DNA of 64,000 nt from Streptomyces halobius. GTDB taxonomy: Bacteria; Actinomycetota; Actinomycetes; Streptomycetales; Streptomycetaceae. Position numbers and translations under genes: made by a program. The stretch's first letter is position 1. Each line of letters begins with the position of its first letter. Below the pieces are notes generated by a model, which had not been told where the DNA came from, made no database searches, and saw only the letters and a list, made by a program, of their open reading frames with translations. The stretch spans positions 3,720,001 through 3,784,000 of the forward strand of contig NZ_CP086322.1 of the NCBI RefSeq assembly GCF_023277745.1. Reading direction: 5' to 3'. This document shows positions 28,662 to 36,301 of this stretch, piece by piece.

Positions 28662-30944
28662 TCACTCCAGGCCGGACACGGGTTCCCTGCCGCCCCTGTT
28701 GGGCTTGTTGTCGGGATCGCCGTCACTGCCGTCCGTCGTGCCGCCGTCCGGCGGGAAGGTGCCGGTCGGGGTAGAGGTGGGCGGGCCGGTGGGCGTCGGG
28801 GGCCCGGTCGGCGTCGGGGTCTGCGACGGCGTACCGCTGGGGGTCTGCGACGGGGTACCGCTCGGCGACTGGGAGGGGGACGGGGTGGGGCTCGGAGGGG
28901 TGGTCGGCGTCGGAGAGGGAGGCGGGGGCACCCCGGCGCCGAGGTCGGTTTCCAGATCGAAGTCGGCGCCGATGTCGGAACCGAGCGCGGCCGCCGTGTA
29001 GTCGGCCCACACCCTTGCCGGGTAACCGCCGCCGTTGACGCGGCCGCCGCCACCGGTGCCCTTCAGCGTGACCTGGGCACCCTGCGGGATCTTCCCGTCG
29101 GCCTTGGAGTTCTCACCGAACATGCCGACCGCGGTGACCAGCTTGGGCGTATAGCCCACGAACCAGGCCGACTTGTTGTCGTCGGAGGTGCCGGTCTTGC
29201 CCACCGCCTTGTAGGCGGTGTTCTTCACCGCGCCCGAGGCCGTGCCGTCGTTGACCACGCCCGCGAGGACGGAGGTGACGGTGTCGGCGGTCTGTCGGCT
29301 GAGCACCCGGTCGCCGATCGGGTCCGGCAGCGTCATCTCCCCTTCGATGCCGTGCTCGGCCTTGACGACCAGCGACGGGGTGACCTTCCTGCCGTGGTTG
29401 TCGAGCGTGGCGTACGCGCCGGCCATCTGGAGCGGGCTGGCGCCCATGGTGCCCAGGGTCATCGCGGGCTTGACGTCGATCTTGGAGCCGTTCATGCCCA
29501 GGCTGACCGCGGTCTTCTTGACGTTGTCCAGGCCGACGTCCTCCCCCATCTGCGCGAAGACGGAGTTGACGGAATTGTTCATCGCCGTCTGGACGCTGAT
29601 CTTCCCGTACTCGCGCTCGTCCTCGTTGGGCGGGGCGAAGGGGATGGTGCCGCCGACGACCGGGCGTCGGTTACGGCCGTCGTAGATCGTGTTGGGGGTG
29701 ATCCGGACGTTGTCCTGGGTCTTGGCCTCGTTCTCCATCGCCGAGGCGAGGATCAGCGGCTTGAAGGTGGAGGCCGGCTGGTAGTCGGAGCGCAGCGCGT
29801 TGTTGACCCAGTGCTTGGTATAGCCCGTGCCGCCGTACATGGCGACGACCCGGCCGGTCTTGGGGTCCACCGACGCGGCGCCGAGCTGGGCGTCCTGGTC
29901 GACCTTGCGCAGCTTGGGGTTGAGGCTGTCGGTGAGCCTGCGCTTGACGGCCTTCTCCAGGTCCCGCTGTTTGTTCTTCTCGATGCCGAGAGTGATGGTC
30001 CAGCCGCCGGCCTCGAACTTCTTCTCGTCGATGCCCTTGGCGAGGAGTTCGTCCTTCGCCGCCTCGACGAAGTAGCCGGTCTGGCCGGACAGGCCGGGCA
30101 GCGGCTTGGGGTCCTGCGGCACGCGGAAGCTCTGCTTGGCGCGGTCCTGCTTGGAGAGCCAGTCCATCTCGACCATGTTGTTGAGCGTGTAGGCCCAGCG
30201 CTCCTTGACCCGCTTCCTGCCGGCTTCGGTCGCGGTGGCCCAGTCGTACTGGCTCGGCGCCTGCAGCAGCGAGGCGAGATAGGCGCCCTGCGAGACGGTG
30301 AGCTTCTCGACGTCCACGCCGTAGTACGCCTGTGCGGCGGCCTGGATGCCCCATGCGCCGCGGCCGTAGTAGCTGGTGTTGAGGTAGCCGGCGAGGATTT
30401 CGTCCTTGGTGAGCTTGTCGTCGGCCTTGAGAGAGATCACGATCTCCTGGAGCTTGCGGCTGACCGTCTGCTCCTGGCTCAGGTAGTAGTTCTTCACATA
30501 CTGCTGGGTGATCGTCGAGCCGCCCTGCTTGCCCTCGCCCATGAGGGTCTTCGCGATGCCGCGGAGGGTGCCCTTCAGATCCACGCCGGAGTCGGTGTAG
30601 AAGGTCTTGTTCTCGGCGGCCACGAAGGCGTGCTGCACTTCGCGGGGGACCCGGCTGAGCGGGACGTTCTCGCGGTTGACGCCGTCCCGGGCCATGACCG
30701 TGCCGTCGGCGTACTTGAAGATGTTGCCCTGCGCCCTGGCCTGTGCGTTGGCCTCGTCCGCAGACGGCACGTCCACGTACAGGTACAGCCCGATGAAGCC
30801 GGCCATGCCCACCAGGCACACGCCGAAGAAGGTCCCGAGGATCTTCTTCCAGGTGAAGAGCCGGCGTATCCGGCTCTTCTTCTGTTTCGGTTTGGCTCGG
30901 CGGGCACTCCCTCGCTGTGCCCGTCTCGCTTCCGCTCGGCCCAT
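28662..30944 (-). CDS. Class A penicillin-binding protein (bifunctional transglycosylase/transpeptidase)
   Basis: Membrane-anchored peptidoglycan synthase, 760 residues. A basic cytoplasmic tail is followed by one transmembrane helix (about 36-56). The GT51 transglycosylase domain has catalytic Glu111 (AAENKTFY) and GGSTITQQYVKN at 141-152. The transpeptidase domain has STFK (Ser392-Lys395), SVN (458-460) and KTGT (583-586). The C-terminal ~110 residues are a Pro/Ser/Thr-rich low-complexity tail. The ATG at 30944 was chosen because it starts just before the basic tail; longer frames extend into the divergent promoter. Divergent from the SPFH operon. Confidence 0.95.
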   Translation of the reverse strand: MGRAEARRAQRGSARRAKPKQKKSRIRRLFTWKKILGTFFGVCLVGMAGFIGLYLYVDVPSADEANAQARAQGNIFKYADGTVMARDGVNRENVPLSRVPREVQHAFVAAENKTFYTDSGVDLKGTLRGIAKTLMGEGKQGGSTITQQYVKNYYLSQEQTVSRKLQEIVISLKADDKLTKDEILAGYLNTSYYGRGAWGIQAAAQAYYGVDVEKLTVSQGAYLASLLQAPSQYDWATATEAGRKRVKERWAYTLNNMVEMDWLSKQDRAKQSFRVPQDPKPLPGLSGQTGYFVEAAKDELLAKGIDEKKFEAGGWTITLGIEKNKQRDLEKAVKRRLTDSLNPKLRKVDQDAQLGAASVDPKTGRVVAMYGGTGYTKHWVNNALRSDYQPASTFKPLILASAMENEAKTQDNVRITPNTIYDGRNRRPVVGGTIPFAPPNEDEREYGKISVQTAMNNSVNSVFAQMGEDVGLDNVKKTAVSLGMNGSKIDVKPAMTLGTMGASPLQMAGAYATLDNHGRKVTPSLVVKAEHGIEGEMTLPDPIGDRVLSRQTADTVTSVLAGVVNDGTASGAVKNTAYKAVGKTGTSDDNKSAWFVGYTPKLVTAVGMFGENSKADGKIPQGAQVTLKGTGGGGRVNGGGYPARVWADYTAAALGSDIGADFDLETDLGAGVPPPPSPTPTTPPSPTPSPSQSPSGTPSQTPSGTPSQTPTPTGPPTPTGPPTSTPTGTFPPDGGTTDGSDGDPDNKPNRGGREPVSGLE

Positions 30945-31158
30945 CGCTCCAGCCACTCCAGTCGTTCCGCCCCCAGAAAACTCAGCTGTCGAAGCTAACA
31001 CCGCATCTGTCAACACATACTCATCGATCAAGGCTTTTCCCGGCGTGACAAACAGCACGTGGAGCCGGGGGAACCGGGGGATGGGTGTCGCCCATCGTGC
31101 GTCCATCGCGGGTCTGCCGTCCCGCATTCGCGCTGGACGGCAAGGATACGGACACGTT

Positions 31159-31174
31159 AAAGTGCTATCACTTT
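31159..31174. promoter_or_regulatory. AAAGTG-N4-CACTTT palindrome upstream of the SPFH-RHH operon
   Basis: A perfect 6-4-6 inverted repeat (31159-31164 / 31169-31174), 44 bp before the SPFH start codon and in the divergent region with the PBP gene. Size and symmetry fit a ribbon-helix-helix operator; the second gene of the operon encodes such a protein. Confidence 0.55.
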
Positions 31175-31217
31175 GCTAGACCAGCGACAACAGGTACACG
31201 AGAAACGGGGAACCTCC

Positions 31218-32210
31218 ATGCCAGACCGGACATCCGCAGACCTCACCGCCCCCGCAGCCCCCGCAGCCCCCGCCGACGTCACCGACCTCACCGTCGACGC
31301 ACCCGACATGCCCGAGCCCCAGGTCCGCGAGAAGCCGGCGCACAGCATCCCGGGCGGCGTCGCCCTGCTGCTCACCGTGCTCGGGGTCTTCCTCGGCATC
31401 GCCGTCGCCATCGCCGGCGGCATGATCGGGTCGGGCGGCAACAACGCGGCCGGGGTGCCGATGTTCATCGTCGGCGTCCTGCTGGTGATCGGCTCGATCT
31501 TCTTCATGACCGGCGTGAAGATGGTCGCCCCCGGTGAGGCCCGGGTGATCCAGCTCTTCGGCCGGTACGTCGGCACCATCCGCACCGACGGCCTGCGCTG
31601 GGTCAACCCGCTCACCAGCGCCCAGAAGATCTCCACCAGGGTGCGCAACCACGAGACCGCCGTACTGAAGGTGAACGACGCCTACGGCAACCCGATCGAG
31701 CTGGCCTCGATCGTCGTGTGGAAGGTCGACGACACCGCACAGGCGCTCTTCGAGGTCGACGACTTCGTGGAGTTCGTCGCCACCCAGACCGAGGCGGCCG
31801 TCCGGCACATCGCGATCGAGTACCCCTATGACGCGCACGACGAGGGCGCGCTGTCGCTGCGCGGAAACGCCGAGGAGATCACCGAGAAGCTCGCCGCCGA
31901 ACTGACCGCCCGGGTCCAGGCCGCCGGCGTACGGATCATCGAGTCCCGCTTCAGCCACCTCGCCTACGCCCCCGAGATCGCCTCCGCGATGCTCCAGCGG
32001 CAGCAGGCCGGCGCGGTCGTCGCGGCCCGCCAGCAGATCGTCGAGGGCGCGGTCGGCATGGTCGAGTCCGCACTGGCGCGGATCAACGAGCAGGGCATCG
32101 TCGAGCTGGACGAGGAGCGCAAGGCGGCCATGGTCAGCAACCTGATGGTGGTGCTGTGCGGCGACCGGGCCGCCCAGCCCGTTCTGAACACCGGGTCCCT
32201 CTACCAGTGA
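31218..32210 (+). CDS. SPFH (stomatin/prohibitin/flotillin) domain membrane protein
   Basis: A 330-residue membrane scaffold-type protein. A Pro/Ala-rich N-terminus is followed by two hydrophobic segments (about 46-70 and 80-101). The SPFH domain starts at [29 protein letters not shown] (about 105) and a helical [27 protein letters not shown] stretch leads to the C-terminus. The ATG at 31218 is favoured over 31173, which would overlap the palindrome. It overlaps the next gene by GTGA. Flotillin-like proteins organise membrane domains; the partner is unknown here. Confidence 0.92.
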   Translation: MPDRTSADLTAPAAPAAPADVTDLTVDAPDMPEPQVREKPAHSIPGGVALLLTVLGVFLGIAVAIAGGMIGSGGNNAAGVPMFIVGVLLVIGSIFFMTGVKMVAPGEARVIQLFGRYVGTIRTDGLRWVNPLTSAQKISTRVRNHETAVLKVNDAYGNPIELASIVVWKVDDTAQALFEVDDFVEFVATQTEAAVRHIAIEYPYDAHDEGALSLRGNAEEITEKLAAELTARVQAAGVRIIESRFSHLAYAPEIASAMLQRQQAGAVVAARQQIVEGAVGMVESALARINEQGIVELDEERKAAMVSNLMVVLCGDRAAQPVLNTGSLYQ

Positions 32211-32485
32211 GCCCGGAGACGCCTGAGGGGCCCGACGCCGAAGGCCGACCGCCCCCCGCGCGACGGCCGCAGCAGCGCAAGCAGGTGCTGCTGCGGCTGG
32301 ACCCGCTGATCCATGACGCGCTCTCCCGCTGGGCCAACGACGAACTGCGCAGCGCCAACGCGCAGATCGAGTTCCTGCTCCGCAAGGCACTCGCGGACGC
32401 GGGCCGGCTGCCACGGGACGCGGGGGCCATCCCCCGGCGGGGCCGGCCCCCGAAGAGGGCCGGGGAGCGACCGGACGACGGCTGA
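32207..32485 (+). CDS. Arc/CopG-like ribbon-helix-helix DNA-binding protein
   Basis: A 92-residue small regulator. After a Pro-rich N-terminus of about 20 residues comes QRKQVLLRLDPLIHDALSRW, the beta-strand/helix of an RHH fold, then NDELRSANAQIEFLLRKALADAG as helix 2, ending in a basic RRGRPPKRAG tail. The GTG at 32207 overlaps the SPFH stop by four bases, so the two are coupled. Autoregulation through the palindrome at 31159-31174 is an inference from operon logic and half-site size. Confidence 0.85.
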   Translation: MSPETPEGPDAEGRPPPARRPQQRKQVLLRLDPLIHDALSRWANDELRSANAQIEFLLRKALADAGRLPRDAGAIPRRGRPPKRAGERPDDG

Positions 32486-32751
32486 GCGGGCCGACAGCAC
32501 CGGAGCATCCGCAGGGTGGGGGCCCGGCCGCAGGGGCGGACATCGCACACCCCCACCGTCTTTCACAACCAACGTGATCAACTTCCTTGCATAGGCCTTA
32601 CATGGACTTATTCGCTTCACAAGACAGCCCATTTTTCGAATACATCTTCTAAATGCGGCTTGTGTGTACGATCTCGGGGTCCATTCCTTGTGGCGCGATC
32701 AAGAAGGCATGGCAACCGGCCAGAGCCTTCATCAGGGGGAGGATTCGCACG

Positions 32752-32868
32752 ATGATGAAGAACACGATCGCGGGACTCGTCGTCGCCGGGACCGCGCTCG
32801 TGGGGGGGGCATCACCGGCGTCCGCGGCCTTCGAGGGCGGTCTGAAGATCTGGCCTCCCGGTTTCTGA
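32752..32868 (+). CDS. Very short secreted peptide precursor
   Basis: A 38-codon gene, unrecognised. It has a textbook Sec signal peptide: MMKN basic start, hydrophobic core TIAGLVVAGTALVGGA, and a cleavage motif SPASA before AFEGG. The predicted mature peptide is 13 residues, AFEGGLKIWPPGF. A near-perfect AGGGGGAGGA lies 9 bases before the ATG and a 17-bp terminator hairpin starts 15 bp after the stop, so it is a complete single-gene unit. The role is unknown (signal, surface or antimicrobial peptide would be guesses). Confidence 0.68.
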   Translation: MMKNTIAGLVVAGTALVGGASPASAAFEGGLKIWPPGF

Positions 32869-32882
32869 GGCTGAAATCGGCA

Positions 32883-32920
32883 GGGCGGGAAGGGCGGCTC
32901 GGTAGCCGCCCTTCCCGCCC
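32883..32920 (+). terminator. Terminator after the short secreted peptide gene
   Basis: A 17-bp perfect stem (32883-32899 with 32904-32920) and a four-base loop, starting 15 bp after the stop codon at 32868. Confidence 0.85.
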
Positions 32921-33264
32921 CGTGCTGCGGTGCGAGCGGTGGGCGAAAGAGGGACCGGTGGGTCAGGGAATGGGCGAAATGGGCGTGGTCGGGCCTGTGT
33001 TGAAGGTCAGCCGACTGCGTCATGAAGTCGCTGATCGTGTGCTGCCGGACGGCGTGGAGCTACAGGTCCGTGCGGGAGAGTCGGCCGGCCATCCTCACCT
33101 GGCGGTGGGGCGCGCGGGCGGCAGTACGCCGGTCGAGCCAATGGCGCCCCTATGGCGAATGACATACCGCCGGCTCGGGCCGGCAGATGGCCACCAGCCC
33201 CACTTCACGGTGCGGCCGACTTCGGCCCGCACGGCCACCCCTTAACTAGGACCTGTACACCTTC
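32921..33264. other. Intergenic region before the glycosyltransferase
   Basis: About 340 bp with no gene I can support. A frame reading LPDGVELQVRAGESAG... ends at 33245 but lacks a credible start and homology. It may hold the promoter of the next gene. Confidence 0.4.
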
Positions 33265-34755
33265 ATGACTTCCTCTATAGCCGTTCTCCGGCGCCGCCTG
33301 CCCGTCTGGCTGATCCCGATGCTGTGGACCCTCACGCTCGGCCTGTGGGGGCTGTCCCGCCAGCGCAGTGTGTGGCGGGACGAGGCCGCGACCTGGCAGG
33401 TGGCCCAGCGGACCGTCGCTGAGATCTGGCACGTGCTGGGGCAGGTCGATGTCGTGCACGGGCTCTACTACCTGCTGATGCATGGGCTCTTCGAATTTTT
33501 CGGGCCCAGTACCACGACCCTGCGGCTGCCCTCCGTGGTGGCCATGGCGCTGGCGGCGGCCTGTGTGACGGTCATCGGCCACCGGCTGGCCGGGGCCTGG
33601 GCGGGTTTGGGGGGAGGGCTGGCGCTCGGACTGCTTCCGGCCGTGCAGTTCTATCTCCAAGAGGGCCGCCCGTATGCGCTGGTCGCGGCCGGGGCCGCGA
33701 TCTCGACGCTGCTGCTGGTGACCGTGCTTGAGGGGCGTGGTCGAGCAGTGCACTGGGCGGCGTACGGGGGCGCGGTCCTGGTGTGCGGGCTGTTGAACTG
33801 GTTGTCGCTGCTGATCCTGCCCGCGCACGCGGCGACCCTGATCTGGACGCGGGCACAGCGCGGGATGTGGACACGCTGGGCGGCGGCCTCGGCGGGCGCT
33901 GTGACGGCTGCGCTGCCGTTGATCGTGTTCAGTCGGCGCCAGTCCGACCAGGTGTCCTGGATCCCGCCTCTGACGTGGCACATGATGATCGGCCCGGCGG
34001 TCCTGCTGGCGATCGGCGGTCTCGGGGCCCTGCTGGATCGGCCGCGGGCAGGCCGGCTGTCGGTGGCGGCCGTCGGGCTGCCGCTGCTCGCGGTGCCGCA
34101 GATCAGCCTGATCGGCCTCTCCCTGGTCCAGCCGCTGTTCCTGGACCGCTACATTCTGTTCAGCATGCTGGGTCTGGCACTGCTGATCGGTACGGCGCTG
34201 GGCGCAGCGGTACGGGCGATCGGGCCGCGATTCCCCGGAGCCTCGCCGTGGCTTGTCCCGGTAACGGTCGCCGTGGCGGTGGTGGCGCTGTTGCCGCAGT
34301 CGCTGGCCAAGCGGTCTCCGGCGAGCCGGGTGGACGACGTCCTGGCGATAGCGGACGACGTGCGGCGGCTGAAGAACGCCGGGGATGCGGTGCTCTTCGT
34401 ACCGGCGGCCCGGCGCGACACCGCGCTGGTCTCCCCCGATGACTTCGCCGGACTGCGGGACATTGCGCTGGCGGAGAGCCCTGTGGCGTCCGGGACGCTG
34501 AAGGGCGAGGAGGCCGATCCGGCGCGGATACGGACCGCGTTGTTGGCACAACAGCGGATACTGTTGGTCACTGATGCGCCCAGGGTGGCCCGGCCGGTGT
34601 CGGCGGAGCGGGACAAGGTGAAGACTGCCGTGTTGAAGAAGTACTTCACGGTGGTGACGGACGAGCAGGTCCGCGGGCGGCGGGTGACGCTGTACCAGCG
34701 GCTCGGACCAGCTCGGCGACCCCCCGGCGGCCCGGCGCGCACCCCGGACGCGTAA
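33265..34755 (+). CDS. Glycosyltransferase family 39-like (dolichyl/polyprenyl-phosphate mannosyltransferase type) membrane protein
   Basis: A 496-residue polytopic membrane protein with about 9-11 hydrophobic segments in residues 1-345 and a soluble C-terminal ~150 residues. The N-terminal loop SRQRSVWRDEAATWQVAQR carries the acidic DE motif used by GT-C/GT39 enzymes to bind the polyprenyl-phosphate sugar. FYLQEGRPYALVAA resembles the second conserved loop. The acceptor is unknown. The ATG at 33265 has a weak AGGA 14 bases upstream. It stands alone, before the PadR operon. Confidence 0.87.
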   Translation: MTSSIAVLRRRLPVWLIPMLWTLTLGLWGLSRQRSVWRDEAATWQVAQRTVAEIWHVLGQVDVVHGLYYLLMHGLFEFFGPSTTTLRLPSVVAMALAAACVTVIGHRLAGAWAGLGGGLALGLLPAVQFYLQEGRPYALVAAGAAISTLLLVTVLEGRGRAVHWAAYGGAVLVCGLLNWLSLLILPAHAATLIWTRAQRGMWTRWAAASAGAVTAALPLIVFSRRQSDQVSWIPPLTWHMMIGPAVLLAIGGLGALLDRPRAGRLSVAAVGLPLLAVPQISLIGLSLVQPLFLDRYILFSMLGLALLIGTALGAAVRAIGPRFPGASPWLVPVTVAVAVVALLPQSLAKRSPASRVDDVLAIADDVRRLKNAGDAVLFVPAARRDTALVSPDDFAGLRDIALAESPVASGTLKGEEADPARIRTALLAQQRILLVTDAPRVARPVSAERDKVKTAVLKKYFTVVTDEQVRGRRVTLYQRLGPARRPPGGPARTPDA

Positions 34756-35096
34756 TCGGCATACCGCATCGAAGCCGCCCACCTCACCCTTGCCTGGCTG
34801 CCCGGCAGGTACCGGTGTGGACAGCAGACGCCGATCGCCTGTGACTCCAGCGGCGACACCAAGAGTTCGTCGAATCCTCCTCTGGTCCGCCCGGTGGTTC
34901 AAGCGAATGGCCCAGCGGACTCCGGCTTGGTGCAGCTCCGGGGGCCGCCACCACCGCGCCTCCCGGAGCCCGCGCACCACCGTGCTCCGGGGGCGCACCC
35001 CGGCGCACTGTGCTGGACGGCTGGACACATTGCGTACCGTCCCCTATACAGCGTGCGTATACACCGGCGATACACCCACGACGTAAGGTGGTCGGC
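34756..35096. other. Intergenic region upstream of the PadR operon
   Basis: About 340 bp without a supported gene. Its 3' end carries the PadR-type dyad at 35045-35061. Confidence 0.5.
35045..35061. promoter_or_regulatory. Candidate PadR operator / promoter
   Basis: TATAC-N7-GTATA (35045-35061) lies 36 bp upstream of the PadR start and partly repeats as GTATACACC / GATACACC. PadR regulators usually bind such AT-rich dyads in their own promoter. Confidence 0.45.
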
Positions 35097-35621
35097 ATGT
35101 CAATCGGTCATACGCTGCTGGGCCTCCTGGAGTCCGGCCCCCGCCATGGCTACGACCTCAAGCGGGCCTTCGACGAACACTTCGGCCACGACCGCCCGCT
35201 GCACTACGGGCAGGTCTACTCCACCATGTCCCGGCTGCTGAAGAACGGCCTGGTCGAGGTGGACGCCGTGGAGGCCGGCGCGGGCCCGGAACGCAAGCGG
35301 TACGCGATCACCGACGCCGGTATCACCGATGTCGCCCAGTGGCTCGCCCGCCCCGAGAAGCCCGAGCCCTACCTCCAGTCGACCCTCTACACCAAGGTCG
35401 TCCTGGCGCTGATGACCGACCGCGACGCCGCCGAGCTGCTGGACACCCAGCGCACCGAGCATCTGCGGCTGATGCGCGGACTGACCGAGCGCAAGCGCGG
35501 CGGCGACCTCGCCGATCAGCTGATCTGCGATCACGCGCTGTTCCACCTCGAAGCCGATCTGCGCTGGCTGGAGCTGACCGCCGCGCGACTGGACCGGCTG
35601 GCCGAAACGGTCCGGGCATGA
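35097..35621 (+). CDS. PadR-family transcriptional regulator
   Basis: A 174-residue winged-helix repressor: LLGLLESGPRHGYDLKRAF...LHYGQVYSTMSRLLKNGLVE is the PadR DNA-binding domain (residues 5-60) and the C-terminal helices (90-170) form the dimerisation part. The ATG at 35097 has TAAGGTGG upstream. The TGA overlaps the ABC ATPase start (ATGA). As first gene of a transporter operon it probably represses the operon and responds to a transported or toxic compound. Confidence 0.94.
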   Translation: MSIGHTLLGLLESGPRHGYDLKRAFDEHFGHDRPLHYGQVYSTMSRLLKNGLVEVDAVEAGAGPERKRYAITDAGITDVAQWLARPEKPEPYLQSTLYTKVVLALMTDRDAAELLDTQRTEHLRLMRGLTERKRGGDLADQLICDHALFHLEADLRWLELTAARLDRLAETVRA

Positions 35622-36301
35622 CGCCGGAAGGATCCCTGCTCTCGGCCGAGGGACTGCACAAGGCGTACGGGGCGACACCGGCACTGGACGGCGCGGACTT
35701 CTCCATCCACCCCGGCGAGGTCGTCGCCGTCATGGGCCCCTCCGGCTCCGGCAAGTCCACGCTGCTGCACTGCCTCGCCGGGATCATCCGGCCGGACTCC
35801 GGCAGCGTCCGCTACGGCCCGCACCTGCTGACCGAGCTGAGCGACGCCCGGCGCAGCGCCCTGCGCCGTACCGACTTCGGCTTCGTCTTCCAGTTCGGCC
35901 AGCTCGTCCCGGAGCTGACGGCTCTGGAGAACGTCGCGCTGCCGCTGCGGCTGAACGGCGCCAAGCGCAAGGAGGCCGAGCGGCAGGCCGGTGAGTGGCT
36001 GGCGCGGCTGGAGGTCGACACGGTCGCCGGGCAGCGGCCCGGTGAGCTCTCCGGCGGACAGGGCCAGCGGATCGCGGTCGCCCGCGCGCTCGCCACCCGG
36101 CCACGGGTGATCTTCGCGGACGAGCCCACCGGCGCCCTGGACTCCCTCAACGGCGAACGGGTGCTGACCCTGCTGACCGACGCGGCCCGGGACACCAGCG
36201 CCGCCGTCGTCCTGGTCACCCATGAATCCCGGGTCGCCGCCTACTCCGACCGCGAGATCGTCGTCCGCGACGGCAAGGTGAAGGACATGCTCGCGCTATG
36301 A
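35618..36301 (+). CDS. ABC transporter ATP-binding protein (MacB/LolD type)
   Basis: A 227-residue ATPase with Walker A GPSGSGKST, Q-loop FVFQFGQLVPELTALENV, signature LSGGQGQRIAVARAL, Walker B VIFADEPTGALDS and H-loop VTHESR. The subfamily that pairs with FtsX-like permeases handles antimicrobial peptides, lipids or lipoproteins. ATGA overlaps on both sides link it to padR and the first permease. Confidence 0.95.
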   Translation: MTPEGSLLSAEGLHKAYGATPALDGADFSIHPGEVVAVMGPSGSGKSTLLHCLAGIIRPDSGSVRYGPHLLTELSDARRSALRRTDFGFVFQFGQLVPELTALENVALPLRLNGAKRKEAERQAGEWLARLEVDTVAGQRPGELSGGQGQRIAVARALATRPRVIFADEPTGALDSLNGERVLTLLTDAARDTSAAVVLVTHESRVAAYSDREIVVRDGKVKDMLAL

